The notes: generated from the sequence alone by a model not told the origin. Positions 1-12,170 are shown, counted from the first letter of the stretch. The stretch: DNA of 64,000 bases from Syngnathus acus (GCF_901709675.1 NC_051094.1:3621001-3685000), one strand, 5' to 3'. Made by a program: numbers and translations.

Positions 1-227
1 CCGGAGCCCCGAGCAGCATATGACACACAGCCCGAGGCCAGTAAGTCAGCCTCAAATCATCCACTAGACCAACACATCAAAATCAATCACTCAGCCACGT
101 GCTTTTTTGTTTGAAATCGTCAACTTTACTTTGTTGTACCTGTTGTGGCGTGGACCTCCGGACTCGCACCCAAAATCCACCATCATGTTTCACTGAATCA
201 GCGAGTTCCGACTCAACTCGAAAGGGT
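1..227. other. Unannotated sequence before the pogo element
   Basis: No convincing coding exon, RNA gene or repeat is visible here. It is ordinary mixed-composition DNA that ends at the TA target site of the pogo-like transposon. Confidence 0.5.
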
Positions 228-794
228 TACCGTATTTTCCGCCCTATAAGGCGCACCGGGCTATAAGGCGCACCTTCAATGAATGGCTAATTTTAAAACT
301 TTATCCATATATAAGGCGCACCAGCCTATAAGGCGCATAGAATAGACGCTACAGTAGAGGCTGGGGTTACGTTATGCATTCATTAGAAGGAGCTACGCTA
401 CAGGGAATGTCAACAAAACAGTCAGATAGGTCAGTTAAACTTTATTTATAGATTACAAACCAGCGTTCTGACAACTCCGTTTACTTCCAATATGAATAAA
501 CAGCTGTTTTATGTGATGAGGTATTTCGTTTATCTTTTAACAACAGCAGGGTATAACATGTAGTGCAACATTTATATCACATAATGGAGGGGAACTTTTC
601 TTGGATTCAATAAACACGTAAGAAACAGTCTGATACTGTTAAGGTAAATCAAACGTTAGCGCTATCACAATATAGTAACACTCGAAATAGTGCAAAGCAA
701 TAATATATAAATAACTCAACGTTGTTCAAACGTTAACGTCAAACGTCACACAACACAGCACACAGAATCAACGTGTAAAGTTCACTTTATAAAG

Positions 795-2084
795 TTATTC
801 CTCATCCGTGAATCCCTCGAATTCTTCATCTTCAGTGTCCGAATTAAACAGTGGGGCGATTACGGGATCCAATATGCCCGGCTCCGTCTCGTCGGCGTCG
901 TCACTAATCGAGTCACTGTCGCTGCTGTTGTCTAGCAGTTCAGTGACAATTCCTGCCTTCCTGAAAGCTCGGACCACAGTTGAGACTGATATATCAGCCC
1001 AGGCATTTACGATCCACTGGCAGATATTGGCGTATGTCGTCCGGCGCTGTCTCCCTGTCTTGGTGAACGTGTGTTCGCCTTCTGTCATTCACTGTTCCCA
1101 CGCAGTTCGCAGTCTAGCTTTGAATGCCCTGTTGACACCAATATCTAGCGGCTGGAGTTCTTTTGTCAATCCACCCGGAATGACGGCGAGTATCGAATTA
1201 GTGTGCTTCACTTGTTTTTTGACACCATCTGTGATGTGGGAGCGCATGGAGTCGTAGACCAATAGGGACGGAGCTGTGTGAAAAAAGCCACCCGGCCTCT
1301 TCACGTAAATTTCTTTCAACCATTCGCTCATCTTTTCTTCATCCATCCATCCCTTCGAGTTAGCTTTGATGACGACGCCGGCTGGAAAGTTTTCTTTTGG
1401 CAAGGTCTTCCGCTTGAAAATGACCATGGGTGGAAGTTTATGGCCATTAGCCTGGCAAGCGAGAACCACAGTGAAGGAGGACTTCTCATTCCCTGTGGTG
1501 CGAACGTTTACCGTGCGTGCTCCCGTTTTATCCACAGTGCGGTTCACAGGAATATCGAAGGTGAGTGGAACCTCGTCCATGTTGGTGATGTGCTCTGGCC
1601 GGATGTTTTTTTCAGTAATGTTGTTTTTGCAATATGCGCGGAAAGTGGCCAGCTTTTCTTGGTAGTCTTTTGGCAGTTGCTGTGAAACAGTAGTCCGTGT
1701 GCGGATGGAGAGATTACGTCTTTTCATGAACCGAAAGCACCAAGAAGGACCGCCTTTAAAATCGTTAATGTTAAGTTCGCTTGCTAGCGCTGTTGCCTTC
1801 ATTCGAATAGTGATTGTACTGACACTTCTACCTGCTGCTCTCTGTTCAACAACCCACTGTTCGAGTTTGTCCTCCAACGTTAGCCATCTCGCCTTGCACC
1901 CTCGGAAACTCCGTTTAGTTTTCTTTACTTGGCGCAGGTCGTCTTCTTGCTTCCTCCACTTCCGCACCATTGATTCATTAATGTTAAATTCCCTGGCTGC
2001 TGCTCTATTCCCGTGTTCTACTGCGTGACTGATCGCCTTGAGTTTGAACTCTGCGTCGTAGGCGTGTCTCTTAGTAGGAGCCAT
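795..2084 (-). pseudogene. pogo-family transposase interrupted by one in-frame stop
   Basis: The start is ATG at 2084 and the reading frame runs to a stop at 795, about 429 codons. One TGA at 1089-1091 splits it into a 331-residue and a 97-residue part in the same frame, with no frameshift. The N-terminal 50 residues (HAYDAEFKLKAI...MVRKWRKQ) look like a Brinker/Tc5-type helix-turn-helix, followed by a CENP-B-like second DNA-binding region ending near residue 120 (WCFRFMKRRNLS). The DDE/D nuclease core shows the three acidic sites: NMDEVPLTFD, LLVYDSMRSH and LQPLDIGVN. The C-terminal tail after the stop is acidic and serine-rich. The enzyme would cut and paste the element at TA sites in the nucleus. 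The stop lies after the catalytic core, so a truncated but folded product is possible. Family assignment is firm; activity is unknown. Confidence 0.88.
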
Positions 2085-2124
2085 TTTGGGGTCTGCACGT
2101 AAACAAACAAATGGAATTTGAATC

Positions 2125-2183
2125 TACCGCGCGCTTCTTCTTCTACCGCGCGCTTCTTCTTCTACCGCGCGCTTCTTCTTCTA
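2125..2183. repeat. Three tandem copies of a 19-bp unit inside the transposon
   Basis: The unit CTACCGCGCGCTTCTTCTT is repeated three times in a row between the transposase start codon and the right subterminal repeats. It is therefore in the 5' leader of the transposase gene. Confidence 0.85.
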
Positions 2184-2321
2184 CGGGGGAAAATGAAATC
2201 AGCCAGCGGCTGCTTACTGTATTGATCCATATATAAGGCGCACCGGGCTATAAGGCGCACTGTCGACTTTTGATAAAAATATAGGTTTTTAGGTGCGCCT
2301 TATAGGGCGGAAAATACGGTA

Positions 2322-3410
2322 CTAAAGACTGAAAAGTTTTTTTTTTTTTTTTTTTCAACCTTCAGGATGATACACAGACCACAGAACCCAGGGAGTTCTT
2401 CTGGATCAATTTCATGAATCATACAGGCTGCCAGCTAGCGCTAAGCTAACCTTGCTATGATCATATTTTGTTTCCCTTGCAAAAAGAGGCCAACAGCGAG
2501 TAAACTTGAGGGAAATGATTTTATAAGCTAGGCGCCAGTTAGCGCTGTTGTTTTGGTGTTGCCCGTTCTGCCTTCTGAAAATGTTGATTTGTTACGGCCA
2601 ATTAGCCTCTCTCTTTGAGTCACCACTGTTTTGAGCACAGTCCTAGTAAATAATCTCCAATATTTGTGAAATGTGTACTTTGGACTCTGTGGCTAAAAAA
2701 ATTAGGTTAAGCTCCGACAACTCAAGATTGCCTTTGCTCTTGACAAAAAGCACCTGAAAAATGCTACTAGCAAACAGCTATGAAATCATAAATCATCTCT
2801 TGTGTTGTCTTGTTAGGAAAGGCCTCAGATTGCAGTCATTCATCCACACGCACTCGTGTCGTTTCCATCCCGGCGACTCGGAAACATTGACGGGCCATTT
2901 TGAAAATGTGCTCTTCGCCCATCATGTGTTAAAAACATCGTCTGTCACCGAACCGATGACACGTCACCGTTAATGCGAGGGGGGGGGGGGGCGCGTGAGA
3001 GTGTTTGTGTGATGGGAACAAGCTTGATTAACGTGGGATGCGTGTGCGCTACCGTGAATTATCCAAAATCAAGAATCAATGTGGCAGACTGGAATCCCAG
3101 CAGGCGGCCGCTAAACAGCCTATTTGAAATTTCCCAGCATGCTCACTGCTTCAACGCTCCAGCACGCCGACTTTCTGCTTGACTTCTGCTCAGATGTGAC
3201 GCTAAATATGTCGCGTTATACATCCGAGCCTTTCCCCGGGCCAAGGCTGGGGGTGCGCTGTAAGAAAATGTGTTTGTCAGCATGCTTAATAAGTACAGTG
3301 TGACAGGGTGTGTGTGTGTATGTGTTTGCGCGTGCGTTGACGGTGTTGTTGTTGTCGGGTGTCTCCTCTAGGATGACTCACCGGCACAAACGCAGGCCCT
3401 TGAGGCGCAG
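2322..3410. other. Non-coding stretch with a T run and a G run
   Basis: No gene is seen. A T run sits at about 2338-2355 and a G run at about 2979-2991. Short open frames here lack codon structure or homology. Confidence 0.5.
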
Positions 3411-5310
3411 TCTTCAACGAACCCAACGTACGTTTTTTTGGAAACTGTCAAAGACGCTTCAGTTTGCACTGAAGCTAATGCGCGTGTTTTTATATACTGG
3501 AGACTATTTATAGTCTACAACAAACCTCATGTTTTTCTTATAAACATCAAAGACAAATTAGCGTCTTGTAATACAGTATCTGACGAGCGTTCAATGAAGC
3601 TAGCGCAGGGGTGGGCAAACTTTTTGACTCGCGGGCCGAACTGGGTTCTAAATTTGGACCGGAGAGCCGAACCAGGAGCAGATGGACGTAGTGTTTGTGT
3701 GAAGTAATATAAGCGACCTGTAAAGGTCATTGCATAAAAGATTTTGGCCTTTAGTAGGTAGTAAAGCATGGATATTCCAAACAAGTTTTTTGAAAACAAA
3801 TGCATTTATTAACAGCATTAAAAAAAAAAAATCACTAAAAAACTGCTATCAGTGATTCTCATAAAATACGACACTATTATTATGAATAACAGTCTCCATC
3901 ACTTCAGTGCCTGCAGGTCAGATTAATGAAAAATGTTTATCTTATGAGATCACATCAAACAGCAAACATTCTGACCAAATATATCATCTTGAAGAATCGG
4001 TGAAAGCATACATCCAAATAAAGTAATCAAAACGGCAACACGGTGAGGGGTATCTGAACATCAGAGCAGAGTTTTAACTCACAAACACCTGGTAACAGAG
4101 GTGAGGAAACGGGAAACACTTCCTTAAAGTAAGCCTTAAGAACTTTACAGGTTAAGATTAGTCGCAAACAGGTGGTGGGTGCATCAATGTCCTTGAGCAT
4201 CCTGCATTGTTTGAAAATGAGAATGGTCGCTAGTTTCAATCCCTGCTATGTGTACAAATCATATTCAAAATGCATTTTTTTACAACAAACTTGAGAGCCT
4301 CCCCTTCATTTTCAGTGGGAACAGTGTTGTTGGTCTCCCTTTTTTGCTAGTGCATCATAGTCTGGAGTAAAATTTGTTGTGGCAATTCTTAGGAGAGATC
4401 CGTTTACCTCGATCTGTGACGGGTTGATGTGGCTGAACGTCACGTCGCGTACACTCTTTTAACATTCGGCACTCACTTCTTTTCTTCGGGCCACTCATTT
4501 TAATGGAAGGATTCCAGGGGAAGGTTTGTGGGTGGCTTTAGCGTAAAACTGTATCTGAAAGCTCAGCGAGCGAATTACAAGAATACTGTCGTCACAGCCC
4601 ACGCTCTAAATTCGGGACTGATACAAATAGAGCGCGAGTGCACCATGTCCGTACTACTGAGTATGTACGTACACGCACTTGTGAGTGTGCACCGAGCTTT
4701 CTGACACGGCTTCCGGTAGTAAATGCGCAGGCGAGCGCTTCCCCATCTACTGGGGAAACCCACTCATTGCAGGCAAAATGACCAAAAAAAAAGTTTAATA
4801 ATACAATTAATTCAGGGTTGGCGGGCCGGATTAAACGGTCCCGTGGGCCGGATGTGGCCCGCGGGCCGTAGTTTGCCCACCCCTGAGCTAGCGCATATTT
4901 TTGTACTGTTTATTCTCCAGCAAAACGAATGTTTTCCCCCCCCCCCCCCCCCATGAACATCAAAGACAAATTCGGATCTTCAACAAACCCAATGTAAATA
5001 TTCAGGAAACATCAAAGACAGTAAAATTCTCAATTTAACTACTCACAGTTAAACTGTTTACATCTTTTTGGGTAAGCATCAAATTAACTCTTTGAGACGC
5101 GTACAATAATTCAACAGACTATTATGAATGTGTTTTTAACATCAAAGACCATTTTATGTCTTTGATGCATCCAACACTCAATTTCTGTAAAGTTCGTCTT
5201 TAATTAGCCCAACTAAACTCTTTTTGTAAACATCCAAGATTATTTGTAATTGTCAGCGAACCTAACTTGTTTTTTCATAATCATCGAAGACAATTTGGAG
5301 TTGTAAGGCA
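3411..5310. repeat. Degenerate tandem repeat with an ACATCAAAGAC core, split by a hAT insertion
   Basis: Diverged copies of a unit of roughly 80-100 bp share the core A-ACATCAAAGAC-AA and a second block resembling CTTCAACAAACCCAATGT. Copies can be seen near 3415-3460, 3514-3562, 4950-4974, 4976-5022, 5135-5155 and 5230-5295. The hAT element at 3606-4885 splits one of them. Heavily mutated, so old. Confidence 0.6.
3606..4885. mobile_element. Non-autonomous hAT-type DNA transposon, 1,280 bp
   Basis: The ends form a perfect 16-bp inverted repeat, CAGGGGTGGGCAAACT at the left and its complement at the right. They are flanked by a perfect 8-bp target duplication AGCTAGCG (3598-3605 and 4886-4893), the hallmark of hAT insertion. 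The subterminal sequence is rich in GCGGGCC/GGCCCGC, as in many fish hAT elements. No transposase-like frame is visible, so it depends on a partner in trans. Boundaries are seen directly. Confidence 0.92.
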
Positions 5311-6150
5311 TGTTTCACGTTTGCGTAGCGCGCTGGGTGTGCGTCCGAAAGAGGAAAGTGCAGTGTTTGTCGGCAGGCATAATCAGCCGCTGTTGACAGG
5401 CGGTGTGGCGTCGGATGTCTTCTTGCCGCCTCATCTCCTTCAAGCTGATTCGCCACAGCGACGTCAGAACACTTGGGCGCACCCCGGCGTCCTCTTTGGT
5501 CCGCAGCATCAGCACATCAGGCGGGGCCAGGCGGCACCAGCTGGACCGCAACAGATGCACGAACGTTGCCGCTCGCCTTCGTCCGCTGCCGCGCGTGCGA
5601 TAGAGCGCGCGTCGGCCCGGCAGGCTTCACAAGCTGCAGCTGAGCCGGTCGCTACGCTGGCGCCGGCTCACGGGCTGACATTTCCAGAGGTGCTAAGTCA
5701 CTCGGCATCTTGTTACGCCCGCTGACAAGTCGGGAGGGACTCCGGGCTTGAGCAGGGCAGAGGGCCGGACGGCGGGTTATCGATAGCGCCCCCGCCCCCA
5801 ATCTCCGGAGGTGACTAGCTTGCAAGGTGTTTACGGGAGATTGCTGCAGGTGTCAATCACGCCGGCGGACCGGCACGCTAAAGTCCTGGTGGGTGCCGGG
5901 CGAAGGCGGGAGCACGGGGGGATTGATGGAGGGGAAGGGCATCGGGGCGACAGCTCGGCGGTGTCAGCGGTCAGATTGCCCAAAACCAAACTTCGTGGCG
6001 GATTTTCTTGTGACACAAGCTGCCGCCGCCCGAGGTCTCGACGGAAGCTCGATTCACTTGTCATGTTTGTCGCATCGCATGGCCAACAAGTCTGTCACGC
6101 GGCGGCGAATGAGCGGACGCTAGGCGGAAAAGGTCACTTGACTGCTGAAG
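5310..6150. promoter_or_regulatory. Orphan CpG-rich block
   Basis: About 840 bp are dense in CpG dinucleotides and G+C compared with the AT-rich flanks. Long overlapping open frames occur on both strands, as expected in GC-rich DNA, but none matches a family I know. It could be a CpG-island promoter for an unseen transcript or a decayed retrocopy. No gene call is made. Confidence 0.35.
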
Positions 6151-8070
6151 TGCAAGTCGCCCACGCACTCCCTCGTTACTGTACACCGAGGGCTTTGAAA
6201 CTGTCACCGATGTTTACAAAAACATCCAAATTTGATATATTATTGATCTCTGCAAAAAGTACTTTTGATTGATTGCCAGGACACAGATATTTTCAAAGTA
6301 AGTTTGTTGAAGGCCCCAAAATTGTATTTACAAAAGAGTAGGTTGAAGACCCCGAACTTCTTCTGCAGCGCAATTAGGCAGCAAACTAGGTGGGAGCCAA
6401 TACTGGCGCCCTCTGCTGGTTGCCTTCCTGTCGGATGCCTCCATTACGGCAAGCCTTTTTTTCTTCTTCACCGTTGGGGATGTTGTCACATTTGAAGGCC
6501 GTTTGCTCCACTTTTAGGGTGAGCAAAACGAGACGACAGCTGTAATTTGATGCCTCCCCCTCGTTAATTCCTTTGAAGCCAACCCACCCGGATGACGGGA
6601 GGGGGGCTTTCTATTATGTATGTGTCGCCATTAGGCCTGTCAAGGTGGTGTCGTGAATTAATCAAACCGCATCAGAGGTGACTTTGAATTTTTTTTTTTA
6701 AACACTTTTAAATGGCACTCACACTCTAGTTAGGAGCGTTGCGCTAATTATTCAAGCAGAAGTTTATACAGTGCATTTGATGAATCCATTTGACAACAAT
6801 GTATGTGTTCGACTCATCTGCTGTTCATTGATTTGATTCAGAAATATTTGGCTGATCCAGAACAATATGATTCGATTCAAATGGTATACGTACTTTGCTA
6901 ACGTTAGTATTTGTCTTCCTCAAATGTTGATAAAAAGTCTTGAATGCATTCAGCGGTCCTTTCAAATTGTGAGTCTTTGAAAATGTATTCCAATAAAAAA
7001 TTCGGAGAATTAACGAGACACAATAAATCCGCACATTCTTTTATGTTTCGTTTTTTCCGCCTCACAATCCCTCACTTCATCCACCTTGTGATTTTATTTG
7101 AAGCTTTTTCCCTTTTTTTTATTTTTATTTTTTTATTGCCCTGGCCTTTGAATTAGTGGCGCTGTGCAGCGGCCTGGTGGAACATGTCACAATTAGCACT
7201 TGCACGCAAATACTCATCTTTTCCAAAACATTAATTTGGAGAATGAGGCTCAGCTATGTGATAATTTTTGCCACAAGATGGCCTCGCGTAAAAAAAAAAA
7301 AAGATAGGCATTAAAAAAAGAGTGAATTTCTTTCATTGTTAGTCATTGGAAAAGGATCATTTACACAAAGGACCATTTCGAAAGTTATGGTTCGATTCAA
7401 CAAAGGTATTTGACTCTTCTGGAATGACACAATACATGAAGTATGTCTGGGCAATCTAAAATGATCTGATGATTTGATTGAGAAAAGGTATTTGTCTCAT
7501 TGGATTTGGTTCAACAATAACTATTCTTGAATCAGATTATGATTCTGGAAATCATTTGGAAAATCTATACAAGCTGTTAATCATCAAGTCGTATCACTCG
7601 AGAGTGGCCATGTATCATTCTTGAATCAAATTGATGCTGTGTAAAATTGCAAGCGAGGTATTCTTGTGACACTCTGTGGCCTTTTGTTTGTCAGACATTT
7701 TTTTTCCCTGTGATCACGTCCGTGTCCTTTTGTTATTCCCTCTCCTGTTACGCCAGCCGGCCCCTCCCTCCCCGTGCTGGCTCCCGCTCAGAGATCTTTA
7801 GTTTTGGTGGTAAGAGGACGTCGTGCCTAACAGCTGGGCCTCCATCTCTTGACGCGGTGCTAGCTAGCGTGTGTGCCACGCGGGGCTGACACAAGTGATG
7901 CACACCGCCTCGTCCCGCCTAATGAGCGCCGCCGTTCTCCGTCATTATGGGCCATCATTAGGAAATTAGGGGGACAGAAGGTATTTACTGTAAAGCTGCC
8001 ACCTCCCGAGGAGAGATAAATAGCGGCTGATGAATGCTAGCCGTCCATTAACCTTTCGTTTTTTTCAGCG
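6150..8070. other. Non-coding AT-rich stretch
   Basis: No gene is recognised. A loose repeat around GATTCGATTCAAATGGTAT recurs near 6,830-6,890 and 7,390-7,560. The part from about 7,900 to 8,050 has balanced composition with homeobox-like TAATTA/CATTA sites and could be a conserved non-coding element. Confidence 0.35.
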
Positions 8071-8074
8071 CCAG

Positions 8075-8320
8075 CATATGCGCACACAATCATTAACGGT
8101 CGGCTTAACAATCATTAATAGTGGCCATAGCAATAGTGAATCATCAGTGTGTCTGAACAATAATTATTATTTAGCATAACAATCATCAATAGTGGGCATA
8201 ACAATTATTAATTGTGGGCATAACAGTCTTTTATTGCCGATTTAGCAATCCTTTTTCATTGGTTTAACCATCGCTGTCTGTGTCACAGTGGGCATAACAA
8301 TCATTGACGGCGGCCATGAT
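8075..8320. repeat. Degenerate tandem repeat, GGCATAACAATCATTAATAGT-like
   Basis: Six or more diverged copies of a unit of about 20-30 bp containing CATAACAATCATTA lie in a row, with changes between copies. It is read by eye; the exact period is uncertain. Confidence 0.6.
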
Positions 8321-9004
8321 AACAATTATGCCTACGTATTTGGCTTTACAATGAGCTAGCTCACCTAGCGTCACTCAGAAGGTGGACCAAGAGGAACAAA
8401 AATAAGAGGACATTTTTCTGGAGAAGTAGCAATCTGCCATAACCGTCTCTCGTGGTCGACTGCGTTGCTGCCCACGGCCCGCTGAATGTCAACAGAGCCA
8501 ACACGTTCAAGTCGGATATAAAAAAAAAAAGACATGCTTTTTGAAATAAGATTTGTTTGCGTAAATGGAGACAGCGTTTTCTTAGACGTCGTCGTGCTCA
8601 GTTCCCCGAAGGCCGTGAGGGAGCCCTTCCTCAACAAGTTCTTCACACCTTTGCCTGAACTTCATTATCTGTCGCACACACTCGCTCACCACACTTCCAG
8701 AGTATCCTTGGGAGTTGCACCTAGAACGGAAAAACAAAGAATCCTCCTCCGGCCAGTGTCGATCTTGTGTCTCCTAATTGATTTGAAGGCTACGTGGTGA
8801 AGACGCACAGATTCGACGCAGGGAATGCGGAAAAGTCTTCTCACTAACACGCCTTTGTTGCTCTCTGAAAACAAGACACGGACGAGCTGTGGCAATTAGT
8901 GCTTTTCTAATGATAATTTGAGGCGTAATTGTGAAAGCGCTACTTAGGCGCGCAATTAGCACATTAGCAGGGGCCACAGCTGCAGTCTGCTGCGTTGCCC
9001 GCGT

Positions 9005-9168
9005 TGAAACCCTAAACCTAGCTTGAAATTCTGACCTTAGTTTGAAACCTTTGTTTAAAATGCTGACCCTAGTTTGAAACCCTAACTCTAGTTTTAAACC
9101 CTAGTTTGAAACCCTAACCCTTTTTTGAAACCCTAGTTTGAAACCCTGACCCTAGTTTTAACCCTTAG
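9005..9168. repeat. Minisatellite with an ACCCTAGTTTGAAA core
   Basis: About seven imperfect copies of a unit near 20 bp (CCCTAGTTTGAAACCCTAA type) lie in tandem. The CCCTAA parts resemble the telomere repeat, but the longer unit does not. Confidence 0.75.
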
Positions 9169-9559
9169 ATGCATACGTGGGTGAAAAATGATATGGTGAG
9201 GTTGTTTTAAAATATCTTCATAATAAAAAGATGTTATCTTTTCATGTTCCAGCTGCCTTTAAAAAAAAACATGCTTTTTACACGCGCACACAATGGACAC
9301 AATGTTTACAGTTTTGTATGACTTCTTGTCTTTTTCAAAAAAGTTCAAAATAAAGCTATTTTAAACATTAACTCATTGTTGTGTGGTCATATAAGTGAAT
9401 TACTCTCTACCAGAATGACAAAAATGGCATTAAAAACACATTGATTCTAATATGGAAGAGTTAAATGCACTAAATTAGCATTTCCACTCAAAGTACTCAC
9501 ACACGACATTTAAAATTGTTCAAATCAAAGACAGTTTTGTTCCCAGCTAACCTTGCATA

Positions 9560-10900
9560 CTTTATTTCACCCTAACCCTCTCGAAAGAATGTCGACCATC
9601 CCCGTCGAGTGACGAGCGAAGCGTCACGTGACTGGTAGCATCTGTTGTCTCACCGCCGTCGCCGTGGCGACTGGAGCCGTCAAGATGTTTCCCCGTCCCC
9701 GCCGCTAATGTCTCACCGGGGGCAACCATCTGCTTCTGCATCTCGACGGAGGGGCTGCTGGCCGGCCACATTTCGTCCCCGTGCCTGACGTAACACCGAG
9801 TCCAAATGAAGAAAAGTGGGATGGAGGCCGGTACCCCGCCGCGAGCCCCAGGTGTCCTCACAGCGGAGCAGATGTGGGTGTGATGGGGGCTGACGGGAGG
9901 GGCGGCCACCCGGGCTCAGCGCTTACCTGACTGCTTCTTTCCCGCCAGACAACCGCCGCCCCTCTGACCTTCCCTGCACGGGTCTGCGACGTTGGTCTCC
10001 CTTCCGCCAGCCGCCCTTTTCCCCTTGCTTTGCCCGTCCCGCGCTCCTTCCCGCCTGTGCCACAACTTGGCAACCACCACCCTCCCACCTGCCCTCACTT
10101 CTTGCCTCATCTGTCTGCTTCCTATTCGTCAACGCATCAGCCGTTAGGGTCGGGCTCAGGCAGATGACCTCATGAAGAGCCATCTCGAGACCAGTGTATG
10201 TCGAGGAGTTCCCAACTCTAACTTTGCGGGCCCGAGACCCTGCAGTCACCTGGCCCATCACCTTCTCCGACTACCAAGATGTCCACATCCCTTCCTGACC
10301 AGCCTCAGCACTTCCGGCCTCCCTCGCTTTCTTTTCCAGCAACACATCTGCCGCTTTGACCCTGCCCCATCTCTCTTCCAAGAATAAATGTGCCGCCCCG
10401 CATGACAGCGCCCCATCAGCCCCTCCGTTTTTTTCCACCTTCACATCCGCTGCCCCCACGCCTCTTTTTTTGCTTCCCCTGCTGCCGCCTGCCCCACCTT
10501 GCCCCAGCCTGGCCCACCCCGCCCCGCCGTGGCCCTCCTTGGCCTGTCCTCTCCTCTGCATGCGGTGCGGCCGCCCACCGCTTCCATTGACAAGCCAAGC
10601 TGTCGGCTGACCGCTTCATTTCTGATGTTGGCAGGCGCTTGGGTTGAAGGGAACGGGATCCGGGAGGTTGGGGCGCTTCCAAGTGACCAAACACAGGCTG
10701 CTCCCCGAGTGTTTGCTTCATCTCGTCTTTGTTGTCTGGAGGTCTTGTGGCGTGTTTGTCTTCTTCATCTTCTTTATTGTTCCCCACCATTGTCTCGCCG
10801 CCTTCTTGGCGGCCATCTTGACTTGCCTTAAGCCGCCGCTGTCGTCCTTCTGATGCTCCTTGTGCACGTTTAAAAAGCAAATGTGCATTTCTATGAAAAC
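9560..10900. other. C-rich pyrimidine-biased stretch without a supported gene
   Basis: Strong C/T bias on the + strand produces many overlapping open frames of low-complexity protein. No conserved domain or consistent exon structure is seen. A good donor-like site on the - strand (CAG|GTAAGC, about 9,925) is isolated. Confidence 0.45.
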
Positions 10901-11209
10901 GGGGTTGGCGTGGGGCTAATTCCATACAGACTACCCTTAGGTATAAAGTAGAACGTGCTTGTGAAGGCTGCTGAATTTGCAGTGGAGTGAAATATTGCAG
11001 ACTGATTTGAAATGATGTTGAATGAGATAGGATGAAACACGATGACCTGGAATGAGTGGAACATTTTCAAGATGGAAAAGTTTAAATTGGTCTAACCCTC
11101 TGGAAAGGAGAGGCTAAAAATGAAAATATTTCTTTTCTAGGTTTGATTTTGGAATTTTGGAAAAAGAAAGTAGTGAGAGGAATGAGGTGGTGTTTAAAGT
11201 TGGGACGGT

Positions 11210-11243
<34 letters not shown>

Positions 11244-12170
11244 TAATAAATCAGTTTTTAGAATTTCAAATTAAATGTGCAGAAGGAAGGAAAGGAGGTA
11301 GGAAGCAAGAAAGCCCTTGTGGAAAAAAAGCTGGAAGGATGGAGGCAAGGAAACAAGGACGGAAGCAAGGAAAGTACAAAACAAGGAAGCAAGGAAACTA
11401 GGGAGGAAATAAGGAAGAAAGCACGTCAGATATTTTTGGGTGTGATTTAAATTTGAAGTTAGCGGCGGGCTGTTTCTTGTAGCCGCCTGGGGTGCGTCTC
11501 GCCCCGGTGACCCGTCGTCGAAAATCAAGACATAGAGCAGATTAAACGGCGACCATGGGCGTGACGACAATTAGCCCCCGGTCTGGTGTGGCGCGTTGGG
11601 TTAGGGAGCACTTGAACCCTCCTTCAACTCGGCACGCTGGAGCGCGGCTGCTTCTTTTAGCTCTGTTTCGCCAGCTAACATCGCCATTAAGCTGATCTAC
11701 GGCCCCGTCCAAAGTGGCTTGCCGCTCGTCACACGCCAGAACTGAGCTCTTCCCTTTTTACCTCCTTCTTCCTGCTCCCTCCACAGCTGCCTACTTACTT
11801 GGTGACCTATTTTCTTATCTGCCTGATTTCTTCCTGACACATCCGACCTTTTCCTACTAACCAGCCTTCTTGACTCTACCTACCTGACTACTTCCTATTA
11901 ATTTGACCTAGCTAACTAGCTAACTACTTCCTATTAATTTTCCCTAGCTAGCTAACTAGCTAACTAGCTAGCTAGCGTTGTGCCTGTCATGGCCAGCTGT
12001 TGTGGGTATTGTTAGTGTTAGACAAACGTCAGCTGTAGCAATCCCAAGGCTTTATCGGCAGTGAAACAAAATGGAGCTGCTGCTGATTTATACAGCAGAA
12101 GGAGGGACTGGGTGGGGGGGCATTGAGGCGGGCGGTGGGTGAGCGGGGACGGGGTGGGGGGGATGTTGGA
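10900..12170. repeat. Simple-sequence-rich stretch: (CAAT)n, GGAAG-rich and CTAGCTAA repeats
   Basis: A (CAAT)n tract is at 11211-11243, a purine-rich GGAAGGAAGCAAGG tract at about 11281-11425, and CTAACTAGCTAGC repeats at about 11905-11975. No gene is visible. Confidence 0.8.

Larger units (their letters stand above)
228..2321 (-). mobile_element. pogo/Tigger-like DNA transposon, near full length
   Basis: The element is bounded by TA dinucleotides (228-229 and 2320-2321), the target duplication expected of the Tc1/mariner-pogo superfamily. The outer 28 bp (230-257 and 2292-2319) form a perfect terminal inverted repeat starting CCGTATTTTCCGCCC. Inside both ends a 13-bp motif, TATAAGGCGCACC, recurs as full or near-full direct copies (about 245, 262, 310 and 327 on the left; about 2232 and 2249 on the right, plus the inverted one in the terminal repeat). 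A transposase is encoded on the - strand. The size, about 2.09 kb with a single open gene, suits an autonomous or recently autonomous copy. Boundaries are read directly; the family is assigned from the transposase and TA duplication. Confidence 0.9.

Noticed and set aside
808-1257. 149-codon + strand frame in the pogo element
   Set aside because: Shadow of the transposase on the opposite strand, low-complexity Ser-rich, no homology.
5267-5725. 152-codon + strand frame in the CpG-rich block
   Set aside because: Overlaps equally long frames on the other strand. No family resemblance, no splice structure, low-complexity composition.
9923-9931. Isolated strong splice-donor-like site on the - strand
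   Set aside because: No matching acceptor or coding exon could be built around it, so no transcript is called.
10416-10925. 169-codon - strand frame
   Set aside because: Arises from C/T-biased sequence with no stops. Residue composition is repetitive and no domain is visible.
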